DNA of 64,000 nucleotides, taken from positions 124,001 through 188,000 of the forward strand of contig WNNJ02002401.1 of the NCBI GenBank assembly GCA_012934845.2, written 5' to 3'. The notes beneath the pieces are model-generated. The model was not told where the DNA came from and ran no database searches. It saw only the letters and a list, made by a program, of their open reading frames with translations. The position numbers and the translations under genes are program-made. Shown piece by piece: positions 1 through 12,180 of this stretch. The stretch's first letter is position 1. Every line of letters begins with the position of its first letter. Source of the DNA: Pomphorhynchus laevis (Eukaryota > Acanthocephala > Palaeacanthocephala > Echinorhynchida > Pomphorhynchidae).

Positions 1-355
1 TAACAAATAGAATTGAGATGCGGTCAAATGCAGCAGAAAAGTCATGAAAAACAGCTAAAGCAAGCCGATGACTGTTATCCTGACAAAACTAATGAACTTC
101 ACCAATCGCTGAATGGACCGAGCGCCATTTGACAAACCCATGAAAACTCGGTTGGATTAAATTACGCCTACTTATATGATCGCGGATTCTACGGACAAGC
201 GCTTTTTCGTAGATGGACATTAGGGAATTTGGAAACGAAATGGACCGCATGTCTTTAGGACATGAAACCGGATTTAGCTTGGGTAAAAATATTCTACGGC
301 TGATGTTGATGCCGGCTACATCGGATGGTGAGGCTAACAGCATTGTGACGGACAC
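1..355 (-). mobile_element. LINE reverse-transcriptase fragment, CR1/Jockey-like
   Basis: Read on the minus strand, 355 to 89 encodes the front of a non-LTR reverse transcriptase. It has a degraded form of the usual YRPISL...K..E..V..R motif, seen as RSISFPNSLMSIYEKALVRR, followed by RDHI, NLIQPS and HGFVK.RSVHSAI. In another frame, 88 to 1 continues with VFHDFSAAFDRIS, the first palm aspartate motif. The two halves are out of frame, so this is a dead copy, and it runs off the window edge. Motif spacing fits the CR1/Jockey group better than RTE. Confidence 0.75.
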
Positions 356-1613
356 TTATCTTCTTTGATCGACTGTAAAAAGATGACAAATCCGAAAGGA
401 GAGACTAACAAATTGTTAGCATTACGCATTGTAATGCTAACATTCACATTTGAAATACTTTGAAGTATTGTAAACTACACTATATTTATTACTTTCAAAT
501 CAAAAATGTGCGAGTTTAGTCAGTTACGGGCTTATGACAGATATAAAAATTACAATTTTCTCTAAATATGCCTCAGGACTAAAATAAGCTGGCATCATAA
601 TATTAAAAATTATAAAAAGTTTAAAAGTGTTTAAAAATTAAATTTGCGGTTTCCAAATGCGAAAATGTTACAAAACAAATCTAGTGTGTTATGGATAAAT
701 CCATAATAAAGGCGCTTTAAAACTATTTAATATAAAACCATTTCATAAGTATCATTAAGATAAAACAAAAAGATTAAATAAATAATCCAATATCGATTAT
801 GATCTAATATTTAGAATGTAATTTATTAGAAGTTTGCGCTATCTGAGAAAATGCGTTTCCCTCCTGGCTATACTTAAAAGGGGATTTTATTATAGAACAT
901 TTCTGATTACTTTCTGATTACTGATGTGATGCAGTCTTTACTTCACAAATTGTACTTTAAGATATTATTCATATAATACACTATTTGTTATTAATTAATA
1001 TACATGTTATATCAAGTTTTGGCGTTAAGAATAGAATGTCCTCTTTAACATTCAAACTTTAAAGTCTAAATTTTAACTTTGATTTTATCTGTGATTTTAA
1101 ACAAAGCAAAACTGTCTTTACAAGAAGAAATTTTTTCACAACAATCAATTTGAAATACAGTAAATTCCATATCAGCAGAACTCACGTTAAAATACGAAAT
1201 ATTCTATAATTTTCTAATAATTCGAAAGATATTTGTTTTCGAAAGACTTTTCTGGCATGAAACTATTCTGACAAGGTTCACCGTTATTTTTTTGTGACAG
1301 TGAACCGTATCAGTCATTTAATTAACCTATTTTATTAAAGTAGATAATAACCTCAAGCTATTGTTTTATTCACATTAGAGCTTCAACAAAAATGTTGTTG
1401 AATATTGTAAGTAAATGACTTACATAGTCAGTCGGATGAACAAGTAGAAACAATTATTGCCCGAATATAGTGCTTTATATTACGATAACATTATTATTTC
1501 ATTTATTTTATCAAAATTAAGACTTTTGCAATTGCATTCAGTTTCTATAATGTTTCTAATATTATCGTTACGTATTGATTTTAATTCGTTATTATAATTA
1601 CAAATTTTTCGTC
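356..1613. other. AT-rich spacer, nothing recognised
   Basis: No conserved coding stretch, RNA gene or clear repeat was recognised. A short GC-richer patch at 1240-1320 has an imperfect inverted repeat around TTCACCGTTATTTTTTTGTG. Confidence 0.5.
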
Positions 1614-1950
1614 CTAATGGTGGTAGGAGTTTATACCTTTAGGAATATATTTACTTAAATCTGATCCTATTATTTCTTTACTTTTAGAATTATTTAAAAG
1701 TCCGGCTATATTTATGTTATCTATACATTTATTAATGAAGTTTATGGTTAATGTATATTTTCTATTGTTATTATTAACATTTATTGTCCGATTATAATAT
1801 TTTATATTACGATAACTGTTTATTATACAACTTAGCATATCATAGTCGTTAATTAATCTTTGATTTATCGAACAAATGATATCTTTAGAAAAACTTATAT
1901 TTACATAAAGATCTTTCAGCTTATTATTTCTTAAAAGTTGTTTCAATATT
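1614..1950 (-). repeat. Copy 2 of a duplicated coding-like segment
   Basis: The minus-strand open frame encodes KQLLRNNKLKDLYVNI, then IICSINQRLI and RTINVNNNN. The same series recurs at 2388-2600 (KQLLSDNKLKDLYVNI, IICSIN). The two copies differ at many bases but stay similar at the protein level. They flank a Penelope-like fragment. The family of the encoded peptide is not recognised. Confidence 0.55.
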
Positions 1951-2049
1951 TCATATTAATATTTATTCTTTTACACCCCGTTTAATATGCGAGTTTACTA
2001 TATCATTATTTGAGATCAGGTTTATATGAATCTTATGTTGTTATGTGCA

Positions 2050-2385
2050 TTGAATTTAATGTTTTATGATTGTCTGTGGATAGCCTCTATCAAGGAACAT
2101 GTTACATACGTGTCTATCTTCTCCAATATGTGGAAGCTTTGAACTGTAATATCTAGATGATCTCAAAAATTGTGATCGGAGGGCTAAGATCTTATGTGTT
2201 TTTGGGACAGATTCCCAACGACTAACAAGAGAGGGTGTACCGGGTTTACAGTATACTGATGTGCTAATTCCCGAACTACTTCAATGCAGAGCAACATCAA
2301 GGAATTGAAAGCTACCGTTTTCCTCAGTCTCCAACTGCTATTTTATATTCGAGTCATACACATTGAGATCTTTTTTAGTGTGTAC
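2050..2385 (-). mobile_element. Penelope-like element, reverse-transcriptase fragment
   Basis: The minus-strand translation contains ETEENGSFQFLDVALH, then GISTSVYCKPGT, then a basic stretch ending GEDRH. The pair F.DV/FLD and STSVYRKPT is the hallmark of Penelope-type reverse transcriptases, just after the catalytic palm. The copy is short, frame-broken and lacks the GIY-YIG end. It lies exactly between the two copies of the duplicated segment at 1614-1950 and 2388-2763. Confidence 0.65.
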
Positions 2386-2387
2386 AT

Positions 2388-2763
2388 TTTTATTGTTATT
2401 ATTAACATTTATTGTACGATTATGGTATTTTATATTACAATAACTGTCTATTATACAACGTAACCTATGATAATCGCTAATTAATCTTTAATTTATTGAA
2501 CAAATGATATTTTTAGAAAAACTTCTTATATTTACATAAAGATCTTTTAACTTATTATCACTTAAAAGTTGTTTTAATATTTCTAATTGTTCATTTATAT
2601 ACATATCTTTTTTAATATTTTTAACTCTATTTTTCCTATTCCTTTTATCACCATGACTTCTTGGTTTGCGTTTAACCGGATTATTATAATATAGTTGTTT
2701 ATTATTTACTATACGACTTCTGACAATTCCTTGTACCACGTCATATAATCCTAATGGGTACAT
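2388..2763 (-). repeat. Copy 1 of the duplicated coding-like segment
   Basis: The minus-strand frame begins MYPLGLYDVVQGIVRSRIVN, has a basic patch (KRKPRSHGDKRNRKNR), and ends with the KQLLSDNKLKDLYVNI block shared with 1614-1950. The stretch encoding VRSRIVNNKQLYYNN is itself repeated at about 2890-2965. No family is recognised. Confidence 0.5.
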
Positions 2764-2765
2764 GA

Positions 2766-3580
2766 AAGTAAGCGTTTTAATCCAAAAATCTTGTACTTCT
2801 AATAGTTTTTGATTTAATATATATCTATATATCTATATTTAATATATATTTAATATATATTTTTTAATATATATCTTTTTTAATATTTTAATATTTTTTC
2901 GGATTATTATAATATGGTTGTTTATTATTTACTATACTACTTCTGTCAATTCCTTGTACCACATCACAACTTAACCTATCATTGTTGTTAATATATTATA
3001 CAATATGTCATAAAAGCAATGTCGAAAAGCAATTGAGAAGTATTAAAAATAATATTTTTCAATAAAAATATATTATAATTAAGTAATAGCACTCTCTTAA
3101 TACAAAAATAGTTAGAAAATACTAAAAAATACCTAAAATGTTTTTGGTATTAAAAAATTTCAATAAAATTTTTTATCCAAAATTTTATTAAAAATTTTAT
3201 CATAAAATTTTACTAAAACTTGGAATGATTGCACTTTAAAGCATAAAGTGTCGTCAGAGAAAACATTATACTATTGTTATTCGTACACTATTCCTCGGCC
3301 AGGTATAAGAGCAGTGGCAAGTCTCACAACAATTAGTGCCCCGCATTCTTCTCTAATATCATTCTTATTGTAAACATACTAATTAAATTTATTATATGCT
3401 CGTGTGCACATCACCGTTTAGTACAGTGGTCCATTAAAGGTTCATTAAGCAATAATAGCATGACAGAAAATCTGATTTTCGTAGATTTCTGAAAACCATA
3501 TTTGAAACTGTGCTCTCAATATCTTATTTTGGCTGTTAGTTTAAAGTAATAAAGTTAATATTCAAAAAATGTCTACGATA
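2766..3580. other. AT-rich repeats, no gene supported
   Basis: Positions 2815-2890 are a TATATTTAATA-type low-complexity run. A second short copy of the 2690-2730 segment follows. The less AT-rich patch 3285-3375 is open on both strands and could be an exon, but neither strand shows a family motif or a convincing pair of splice sites. Confidence 0.4.
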
Positions 3581-3589
3581 TCATGAATG

Positions 3590-4135
3590 GTATTAAATTT
3601 TACGATCAATTTCACCAACAAATAAATTTATTTTCAATATTGGTTTTTAGTCCAATTACAGACACGATAAAGATAACTTATTCTTGCTTAGCTTTTGACT
3701 TACCTGATCACAACAACAATTATCAAAACGAGCCAACCAGTTTATACCCCGTACAACGAGGTGATGTGTCTTCAGCCATAGCTAATCACATTTATTAAAC
3801 TTAACACAAGATCGACTTTAATAACGTTATAGCGATATAATGATAATCATGCTCGCAGACTTATCAAATAGTCCATTTTTAAAAACAACTTGAGCTTAAA
3901 TCTCCCAGGTGATGATAGAATTACATGATCATTCTTCCAGTTATGACTACTATATAAATTGGTTGACTTATTTTGATAATTGTTGTTGTCATCAGGACTG
4001 TAATAAATCGAAAGCTTAGCAAAAATAAGTTATCTTTCTCGTTTCGGTAATTATACCAAAAATCAATAATGAAAGTAACTTTGATACGAAAACAAATGTA
4101 ACTAAATAAATTTATAACTAAACTTCTATTGAACA
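3590..4135. repeat. Inverted repeat (foldback), arms about 170 bp
   Basis: The left arm (about 3590-3760) carries GATAAAGATAACTTATTCTTGC and the block with CAACAACAATTATCAAAA. The right arm (about 3945-4135) is its diverged reverse complement, with AAGTTATCTTTCTCG and TTTTGATAATTGTTGTTG. The centre is about 190 bp. Opposed open frames in the two arms are simply the same sequence read both ways, so no gene is called. Confidence 0.7.
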
Positions 4136-4139
4136 TCAT

Positions 4140-6210
4140 GTTGTTTAATTACATTTTAATTTACAATATACCATTATATAAATCGCTCGTACATTATATT
4201 TTCAAAGATGACCTCTTGAAATATTTCAGTTTAAATATTTAAATAAAATATTTAAATATTTCATGTGAAAATTAAAAGCTAATAAAAACTAATATGTTTT
4301 AGTATCGACTTTTAATATAACTTTATTAAATTAATGTTGATTGAGATTTGATCTTAATTTATTCAAATTGGATTTACATTTTCGTAATATTTGATTGCAT
4401 TAAAATATAAATTATAATTTTCACTTTATAATATCAAATAATGTTTTTAAATTCTGTCAAATATAAAACCATATTTATATATAAACGAACTTACTCCAGA
4501 TTCTTACAAATATAAAACCATATCAGTGCACAAATAATATATCATTCGTTTTAAATGAGAAGCATTGACCACATAAAATGAGAAGGATTGAAATCTAAGC
4601 TAAAGCTAAACTTGCATGAATTTGTTTCGATAATTGCTGGCATTCTTTTTAGTTAATACGTATAATCTACAGAAATTTAGAGATATAATTAAAACCTAAC
4701 AGATTTGTGGACTTGGCGATTTCGTATAATTCTGGCAACCAGTAAATTTAACAATATTCCATCTAACAATTATGGTGATTTAAATTATATTCATATAATT
4801 ATAATATTATAATTTTTTAATAATAGGCAAATTTTAATAACGAATGAAATCTAAAATGCGTACATTTATTAAAAATCTTCATTTTTATATTAAGACAAAA
4901 CTTACGTTACAATATACCTCTACAACGACTTAATAATTCTAGTTTTTACTAATCCTTATATAGGAATCAGAAAACTACGGTCATACAGCGTGCGATTACC
5001 AGTTCCTATAGATAATAAACACGCTCGAATTCACACTTCTAATTTACATGAAAATTCTTTTATTGTTTGTGTTATATCATTGGTGTATAAAACACAAGGT
5101 TAAACAACCGTTTGGGATTTGATACGCTGGGCAAGCATATTCAGAATAAACTAAATGCAGTAGTGCATATTTTAAGAAACCTCCTGTTTTACAAATACTT
5201 GATGCTTTGATCAGTTATTCTATTCAATACAACGAAAACAAATTTAAATAATGAATACCAATTTCGAAATTTCCATAACTTGACTTACATATCCGACCTT
5301 AATTAATGCCATAATAATTTAGTTGGACATATATAGTGAATACTGCAGCATTGATCAAAAATTATCTGAGAAGATTAATTATCATATGAACAAGTTAATA
5401 TTTTTGTTAAATGCCCGGGAATAACTAGCAGAAATGCCTTATCTTACAATTGATTCCCAAATTCGGCGTAACTTCAATTTTCATAACCGACCATAACTTC
5501 CAGAGGCGAATGATTGCAGATGTTAGTTATTCGACAGGTATTACAAATTTCAAATTAATTATCAATGTTAACTTATAAGCCCTTCCATCACCGTTACATT
5601 TCATTTTGGCAAGACCATGTCAGTTACATCACTACAATATAAAGATTCGGTTCTCCATATCACGACAAACATGTAATCTGATAGCTAAAATGCAACTAAT
5701 GTAAATATTTTGCTAAATATCTAGCAAGCTGCATACTATCGTGCAGTCAAAATAGGATAGAATGAAAACTGACGTTCAAAATACAGTAGCTTTCATATAA
5801 TTTTACAATCTGAAATCTGTTGGCAATTTTATAAAAAGTTTTATTTATCACTGCTATCATTTTTCGTAAAATATTTTGCCTTTTAAAGATTATATTATAA
5901 AATTAGAATAATAAATTTAATTAGAATTTAAAAAAATTCATTTTTACAATTTCAAAATTATTTTACAATTTTTAAGTTTTACAATCGAACTACTTATTGA
6001 TAAACTTAGCTTAATTTTATCAATAAGTTATCAACTTGTTTTTAAATTATTAAAGTTACTGCTAAACGTTTTTAAAATGTTATAATAATGTGTAAATTTA
6101 AAAACGCCTTTAAAAATGTAATTAATTATTTAACATAATAAAAATCATTTATATTTTCATAATGTCAAATTCCAAAAATGAAGTTTTCAGTAAATTTAAA
6201 AAATAATGGA
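4140..6210. other. AT-rich spacer, nothing recognised
   Basis: Only low-complexity AT sequence, small repeats of TATAAAACCATAT (about 4463 and 4508) and scattered short ORFs without family signal were seen. Confidence 0.5.
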
Positions 6211-6212
6211 GC

Positions 6213-7505
6213 TTGTCGGTTTGGTTCTCCCAAGCAAATAAAAAATCTTTTGGCTTATTTTAAGCAGTATAAATATGCCTATCGGCTATGTCAGTTTTAT
6301 TTTGTAGAAACCAAGTTGAGTATAAAAAAACATATTTTGATTTTTATTTGAAAAAAATTAAAAATTAAATCTCAAATATAAGAGCGTTGTGTTTAAAAAA
6401 TCACATAAAATTCTCATTATACATCTTGACATGACTGGTAAGTTTGAGCTTTAAATAATGCATATTCACAGAATTTTTTTAAATTTTCGTCAAAAAAGTA
6501 AATTAAAATTAAAAAATCTCAAAATTTTTAAGCACAAATACAAACTTTTGTATTGCTATTATAAACTAATTTTTATGCTATATAACATACTATAATTTGA
6601 TCAGTCATGCTCTTAAATATTTGACGATATTCAATTTTACATTTTTTTAAATATTTGGAAGTATTGTTTGAAAAAATAACTTAAAAATTTCATAACCAAT
6701 ATCAGAGTATATTGCTCAAAATATTTACATAAAATATATATGATACATATCGATACTTTAGTTGTGTTTGGGTATGAATAATGCATCTTTATTAGAAAAT
6801 AATTGAAATTGTTTTATCATATTTTGCTATTTGCCTCTCCCCCCATTCGTTAACAAAATAATGATTCCAAATGATAAATATGTTATTCTTTAAAATAATT
6901 ACATTACAGCAAAATCTCGAATGAGATAGAATAATTTTTCAAATAAATTTTGTCCGCGATTCCTGTGTCGCCATAGAAATTCAACTAGATAGGAATCCAG
7001 CATTTGTCCATGTGTTCCACATTCCAGCTTGTTCCGTCTCTTTAGCTGATTCCACGTGCTTTCCACAGTCTGTGTGTGGTGGCCCTCTTTCGAGATGTAT
7101 CATATATATTTTATGTATATTTTAATTATGGTATGTTATATAGCATAAAAATTAGTTTATAATAGCAATACAAAAGTTTGTATTTGTGCTTAAAAATTTT
7201 GAGATTTTTTAATTTTAATTTACTTTTTTGACGAAAAATTAAAAAAAAAACAAATTTTACTGTGAATATGCATTATTTAAAGCTCAAACTTACCAGTCAT
7301 GTTAAGATGTATAATGAGTATTTTATGCGATTTTTTAACCACAATGCTTTTATATTTGAGATTTAATTTTTAATTAAAAAATGTTTTTTTTATACTCAAC
7401 TTGGTTTCTACAAAATAAAACTGACATAGTCGATACGCATATTTATACTGCTTAAAATAAGCCAAAAGATTTTTTATTTGCTTGGGAGAACCAAACCGAG
7501 AAGAC
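6213..7505. mobile_element. Foldback/MITE-like element with about 385-bp inverted arms
   Basis: The left arm, 6213-6596, starts CGGTTTGGTTCTCCCAAGCA. The right arm, about 7126-7505, is its reverse complement and ends GGGAGAACCAAACCG. Identity is high over the whole arm, apart from small changes. The 530-bp centre has no coding sequence. This is the form of a non-autonomous foldback DNA element. No target-site duplication could be fixed, because the flanks at the arm ends do not match clearly. Confidence 0.75.
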
Positions 7506-8297
7506 CCAAAATAATTGATTGAAATATCAGTATTAATTGTGTATTTATCTCATTATTGCCAGGAACATATAATAAATCATGCATAATTATCATGCACAAT
7601 CATTCATTCAACAAACGAACATCTATTAAACATCTTTTGCTGACGCAAAAAATATTATTTTTGTATAATACTAATTAATTAATTAATAATATTATAATAA
7701 TTAATAAATCTAGGTATTATCAATTATAATATTATGGTAATCGTGCATAGTCATCTCAATGATTATGCACGACTATCGTTATTCGCTTTTTATATCAAGC
7801 CACCTGGAAGGCTACAAACTATGTTTTTTACATTTCAAATTATATTTTTATAATTTAAAATTATAATCTCAAAATTGCGTTTGTTGTACAGATAAAGAGA
7901 ATAATAATATTTTATATTCGTATGGGTAGTTTATAGTTGGAAGATACTACGCTTTGCAGTCGTTGAAATCGAATAATCTACATATTTAAGGATATTAAAT
8001 CAAATATGTTTAATTAAGATGTTTTATTAAGATGATATATTTTTTCATTGTGTGACACTAGATAATTTTAAGTAAATCGAAACTAATTTTGAAAATAAGC
8101 TTATTGTTGCTAGTATCTCGTTATTGTCATTTTAACATAATATAGACTAATAAATATAATAAAGAGTAAGGTAACTGCTCATTAAGTTTAAAGAAAAACA
8201 AACAATCATCATTTGCAAAAGTAGATTATTATACATTCAACAACATACGAGCATTAGCTCAAATAGCTGGCTTACAATAAGTTCGTAAATAAATTAA
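7506..8297. other. AT-rich spacer with a small palindrome
   Basis: Positions 7736-7778 contain an imperfect inverted repeat around CGTGCATAGTCATCTC/GATTATGCACGA. Nothing else was recognised. Confidence 0.45.
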
Positions 8298-8535
8298 TTA
8301 GTTATTAAAATAAGGAAATGCAACACGAAACATTGCTTGATCCATTCGTAGTCTTCTTTTAAAAGTACTAAGTGAACTGCATCCAACGGTATATGCATCA
8401 ATGTTGTTCCAAAGCTCAACAATTCTTCTATCAAATTGCATCGCGCCCAATTTCTGTACCCTGTTTCTTCGAATAGTTAAAGAATGAGCGCGAAGAACAT
8501 TTGAACCACATTGAACTTTTGCAAGTTGATTTATG
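8298..8535 (-). mobile_element. LINE ORF2 C-terminal fragment
   Basis: The minus-strand frame reads LTIRRNRVQKLGA, then DRRIVELWNNI, then SSLSTFKRRLR and ends at a stop codon (8298-8300). The pattern R.N.....F..R.V.LWN.LP...V.A.S...FK..L is the standard tail of CR1/Jockey-type LINE proteins after the reverse transcriptase. Only the last 75 or so residues are present, so it is a truncated scrap. Confidence 0.75.
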
Positions 8536-9180
8536 AATAAATAATTATTAAATAATAATTATTTATGAATAATTATGAATAAGTTAGTTTATAAATAAAT
8601 TTCAATTTAATTCACGTAAAAATATGCTTATTGTAGATTACTCATGCTGATGGTATCTTCAATTTTACTTGATTAATTGCACTTCTGCATTTGATAATTA
8701 TGTGTATGTCTCTACTTGCATCTGTACATTAATAACTAATAAATAAAAATCTATCTTTACACTAACTATTAAATATAAATATACAATTCGTGCATAAAAA
8801 TATGATATAAATTGTGCAATATGTATAATATACAAACATGCATATTAAAATGTATAATATTAATATAAAATATAATATTAATTATAATTAATATTATAAT
8901 ATAATAATATATGATATAATATCTATATAATATATAGATTAATATAGTTGTATCATATGAAAATAAATTGTATGTTACATCCAAATCAAATTGATGAATA
9001 AGCAACTAATTAATAATTTCAAATTTGATATTGAATCCAAATTTGATATTTAAATTCGATATTGTATAATATTAAATATCGTTAATATCAAATGAATTAA
9101 AATTTTTAAAGAAGCAAATTTAATAACTTATTTCTATACAATAGATTAATTTTATAATTTTGATTAATTATTTTAAATGG
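8536..9180. other. Extreme AT tract
   Basis: Dominated by TATAATATTA-type low complexity between 8815 and 9100. No gene, RNA or mobile element is supported. Confidence 0.5.
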
Positions 9181-9181
9181 A

Positions 9182-9301
9182 GGGCCGCTAGATGCCAGTC
9201 TATAAAGTATTAAACTGACACCTATTGCCAATAAGCCTCTTCGTGGAGGGGCCCAGGCAACGTATGTTCGACATTCGTCGATCAACGGCTAATTAATTGG
9301 C
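9182..9301 (+). ncRNA. Candidate HDV-like self-cleaving ribozyme at the RTE 5' end
   Basis: A nested double pseudoknot can be drawn in HDV order. P1 is GGGCC (9182-9186) with GGCCC (9250-9254). P2 is GCCAAT (9227-9232) with ATTGGC (9296-9301). P3 is CCTC (9236-9239) with GAGG (9246-9249), closed by the loop TTCGTG. The J1.1/4-like AGGCAAC follows P1, then P4 ATGT/ACAT (9264-9274), then a GGCTAAT J4/2. A 40-nt insert lies in J1/2. HDV-like ribozymes are known at the 5' ends of several RTE and R2 elements. P1 is short (5 bp), so activity of this copy is uncertain. Confidence 0.55.
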
Positions 9302-10555
9302 CGACTTGCATCAGCCGTAGGGATAGTCTTTTCATAGACTATCTCAGATCCCTCCGATGACTCCAACGGCAGATTGGACAATGGACGAAAAGGCAAAAGA
9401 GTCTCGGAGACCTGTTTCCTTACAGTAGCGGTGTTGGATCATCAAAGGATATCGGGAAGGGGAGAACTCTGAACAAACAAAGACAATGAAAATGACAAGC
9501 AAGAAATTTATAAAATATAAATCAAATGCGAAGAACAATGGTCAACTCACCACTGACCGGAGAAGTTTTTATTGTCGGGTGCCGTGTAACAAGGCAGTTG
9601 TACGGAGACAGCGAAAGAGGAATCAACATCTGAAGCGGACTAGCCTTCATGCAGGAACGTGGAATGTCATCTCGCTGGCGGGGAAGGAACCATAATTAGC
9701 TGAAAAGATGGCTCGCTTCGGTCTTTAAATAGTCGGGGTGACTTCCCTTCACTATTCTGGAAATGGAACTAAACTTTCGGATCAAGGTTGGACCTTGAAC
9801 TATTCGGGAGTTACCAATGGAAAGCGATGATAGGCGAGTGTAGGGATACTTACAAGTCCCTAGTTTCGTTCGTGGCAGAGAGGTTTAACCCATTGAACAA
9901 AAGGGTGGCGCCTATGATACTTTTAGTCAAAGAGGGAAAGGGGATAACTGTACTGTGTGCGTATGCTCCCAACATTATCTCGGAATACGCAGCAACGTGG
10001 AAGATCTTCAGGATCTGCTTGATAGTATTCAATGCTCGTGTTGGTAGCGACAGTAACACTTGGAAAGGAGTGTTAGGGAGAAACGGACTCTGATCTGAAT
10101 GCTAGTGGTGTTGAATTGTTGCACTTTTGTTCTCGTAACAATTTGTGCATAACCAACACCATGTTTGAACATAAGGAGATCCATAGATGCACATGGCATA
10201 AGGATTCTCTCAGTCAAAGATCAATCATCGATTTTGTAATCGTTTCATCTGATCTGCGACATTATGTTCCGGACATTCGGGTGAAGAGAGGGGCATAGCT
10301 GTCAATTGATAACTACCTTGTAGTTAGTAAACATGGATGGCCGGATCGGATGCTAGACAAGCCTGGTAAACTCAAACGTTGTGCGAGGGCGTGCTGGTAG
10401 GGTCCAGCAGATATTTCTGTCAAAGAACGTTTTTCTGGCTGCATCCGGGAGGACTTCTCTCGGTTGCTAGATGTGAAGAACATTAATCAGGAATTGGAGA
10501 TGTTCAAATCCTTGCTTGCCACATCAACTGTGAAAAGTTGTGGCTACTGTCTTCC

Positions 10556-12180
10556 CTCGAAAATAAGAAAGTTTCTTAATCTCGAAAATAAGAAAGTTTC
10601 TTTCTTATTTTCTAATGTAAAGTTCTTTCTTATTTTCGAGATTTTTTTTTCTATTTATACGATTTTTTTACCCCATATGACAAAATATATTTTCAACCAA
10701 TCTACAAGAAAAAGCTATACTATTAAGTTTAAGCTTGATGTGGTAAGAGACTTTGAGTCAAGAAATGAAGATGGATCTTTGAAGAAGCAGGCAGAGATTG
10801 CCAGAAAATACTCAATATCAGAAAAAATGCTTTACACGTAGGTGAACAAGAAAAACGAAATGCTTGATATATTATCTGACAATTCTCTTTCGATAATCAA
10901 GAGGAGGAAGGTAGGCAAATCAGGAAGAAATACACCGTTTTTGTAGATTGACAAGAATCTTTACAATTGGGTTCTCACTATGAATTCTAAGGGAATAGTT
11001 ATAAAGGATAAATATTTGAAACTCAAAGCATCAAATATGGCTAAAGACCTTGAAATTTGTGACTTTAAATCCTCTGATGGTTTTATTAGCAATTTTAAAA
11101 AAAGAAACAATCTAGTTTGTCGTGCACAAACATCATGTAGATTCATACCCAAAAACGCAAAATCTTTGCCAATTGAATTCATAAACACAGCACGAGACTT
11201 AATAAAGAATCACAATATCAAGCCAAAGAATATATTGAACTTTGATCAGGTTCCTATATATTTTGAGCAGGAAAACAGTAAGACACTAACTGTTAAGGGA
11301 TCTAAAAACGTGCAACTATCTAAAGCTTCTACATCACATGCGCGATTTACTTATACGCCAATAATTTCAGCTGATGGAAGGTTTGTCGGAAGCCATTGCC
11401 TTTTTTCTAACTTAAAAAAAGCCTACAGATACGAATAAGAATGCATTTGTAGATGTAAACAAGACTGGTATGTGGAGTGAAGAACTTACATGCTCTTTTT
11501 TTGAGAAATATATTCTATCGAGATGGGAAACTAGATTCGCTAGAGAGCCAGTGTTGGTTATCATTGATTCATTTTCGGCACACTTGAAGCTAGCTGATAA
11601 ATATATAAAGTATAATGTATTTATTATCTTTGTACCAAAAGGGATGACCCCTTTGTTACAAATGTTAGATGTTTCGATAGATTGATCATTCCAACAATAC
11701 TATGGAGACAGAATTAATGAATGGATGGCAGAAGCAATCGAAGACGAACAGAACCGAACTAAAGCAGGAAATGTGAAAAGACCTTATAGACTGGTTACTG
11801 ATATATGTAACGATTTTACCAAAAAATCGACTCAAGTGTGATAACGAAAAGCTTCGAGATCTGTGGGGTTCTGGGAGATCATTTTAATATAGATAATCTA
11901 CACGAACCACTTAAGAAATTGTTAACAGCGCAAGAAATCAATGAACACGAAATCATTAGTTTAAAAAACGACGATCAGATCGAACTAATGATCGATTTTG
12001 ATCAATGGATGTTTGTAGGTCAAGACGGCGATTCTTTTTTCAAAATTATATCTCATGTCCTATACGATACTTTCAACAAGCATCTTGATGTCAGAGATGA
12101 TATAGTTCAAGGAATAAATAAAATAGAAGATGTACAAGATATATATATGATGAAGAGTATCTAAAGGAAATGAATAAACC
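10556..12180 (+). mobile_element. Pogo/Tigger-type DNA transposon nested in the RTE
   Basis: It splits the RTE coding sequence between residues of one linker. Transposase parts occur in order: a helix-turn-helix (YTIKFKLDVVRDFE...KKQAEIARKYSISEKML, 10712-10830), a CENP-B-type second helix region with LKASNMAKDLEI and SNFKKRNNL, the first catalytic aspartate in ILNFDQVP (about 11240), the second in VLVIIDSFSAHL (about 11550), and the third in PLLQMLDVSID (about 11660). The DDD triad is therefore visible, but the frame is interrupted several times, so this copy is dead. Inverted CGAAAATAAGAAAG / CTTTCTTATTTTCG motifs occur at the left end (10557-10643); no matching right end is visible. Confidence 0.8.

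Noticed and set aside
3285-3375. Possible exon on either strand (minus: CGALIVVRLATALIPGRGI)
   Set aside because: Open on both strands, with no family motif and no matched exon.
9344-10217. Minus-strand open frames opposite the RTE endonuclease
   Set aside because: They are the antisense of LINE coding sequence and have no family support.
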